A stretch of 5,221 nucleotides of DNA from Candidatus Altimarinota bacterium (GTDB lineage Bacteria > Patescibacteriota > Gracilibacteria > BD1-5 > UBA2023), in NCBI GenBank assembly GCA_943355085.1, contig CALREC010000132.1, forward strand, positions 1-5,221. Direction: 5' to 3'. The notes under the pieces were generated by a model. That model searched no databases. It had not been told where the DNA came from and saw only the letters and a list, made by a program, of their open reading frames with translations. The translations under genes and the position numbers were made by a program. Below are positions 5,121 to 5,221 of the stretch, one piece after another. Within the stretch, counting starts at the first letter, position 1; the number at the start of each line of letters is the position of its first letter.

Positions 5121-5221
5121 ATGCAGCAAGGATGATCAGAAAATTTACGTAATAATGACCCTTTACCCACTCAACCAAAAGATCTAATGACTGCTTGTAA
5201 TAATTTATCTCCGCAATGAGT
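5121..5221 (+). CDS. Hypothetical protein, N-terminal fragment (runs off the window)
   Basis: An ATG at 5121, 34 nt after the preceding TAA, opens a frame that stays open to the window end (33 codons plus 2 bases) if two UGA codons (5133-5135 and 5217-5219) are read as Gly. The visible N-terminus, MQQGGSENLRNNDPLPTQ, is polar and low in complexity. An in-frame ATG at 5187 would give MTACNNLSPQG, which resembles the MSDICNNLPP start of the 195-aa protein upstream, so that codon could be the true start. There is no signal peptide, no Shine-Dalgarno and no convincing promoter. The fragment is too short to name. Confidence 0.55.

Noticed and set aside
5184..5198. Lipoprotein signal around L-M-T-A-C in the last partial gene
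   Set aside because: No hydrophobic segment or basic start precedes the cysteine, so a lipobox is not supported.

Overview
The window comes from a bacterium that reads UGA as glycine (genetic code 25), as known for Candidatus Absconditabacteria (SR1) and Gracilibacteria of the Candidate Phyla Radiation. Seven protein genes are seen. Under the standard code nearly all of them are broken by UGA. With UGA read as Gly they run open to a UAA or UAG stop. I count 20 in-frame UGA codons. One lies at a glycine-rich turn of a recognisable pilin family, and UGG is still used for Trp (for example the core Trp of a fibronectin III domain), so a UGA-to-Trp code fits less well. Which of the two phyla it is cannot be decided from this window. 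The DNA is AT-rich, and none of the seven starts has a clear Shine-Dalgarno sequence.

Layout: a 5S rRNA, the 3' end of an rRNA operon, lies at 13-140 (+) and is followed by a hairpin terminator. Next comes a minus-strand prepilin-like gene (211-765). A divergent promoter region separates it from a plus-strand secreted protein with a fibronectin III domain, a second Ig-like domain and a C-terminal membrane anchor resembling a sorting signal (904-1935). That gene ends at a perfect 23-bp hairpin. A small plus-strand two-helix membrane protein of the VirB2/TrbC-like pilin family follows (2097-2522). It converges, across a hairpin terminator, on a minus-strand 464-aa prepilin-like protein with NHL-type repeats (2569-3963). 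Another divergent promoter region leads to two plus-strand genes of unknown function (4083-4670 and 4742-5086). A third plus-strand reading frame starts at 5121 and runs off the end.

The recognisable proteins all belong at the cell envelope: two type IV pilin-like proteins, one VirB2/TrbC-like small pilin and one surface-anchored adhesin-like protein. This suggests a locus for surface appendages or cell-cell contact, which fits a host-attached lifestyle, but no assembly ATPase, prepilin peptidase or sortase is present to confirm it. Most genes appear to be transcribed singly, with bidirectional terminators at the convergent junctions and plausible sigma-70-type promoters in the short intergenic gaps. 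No tRNA, CRISPR array, insertion sequence or riboswitch was seen, and no stretch longer than 300 bases lacks a gene.
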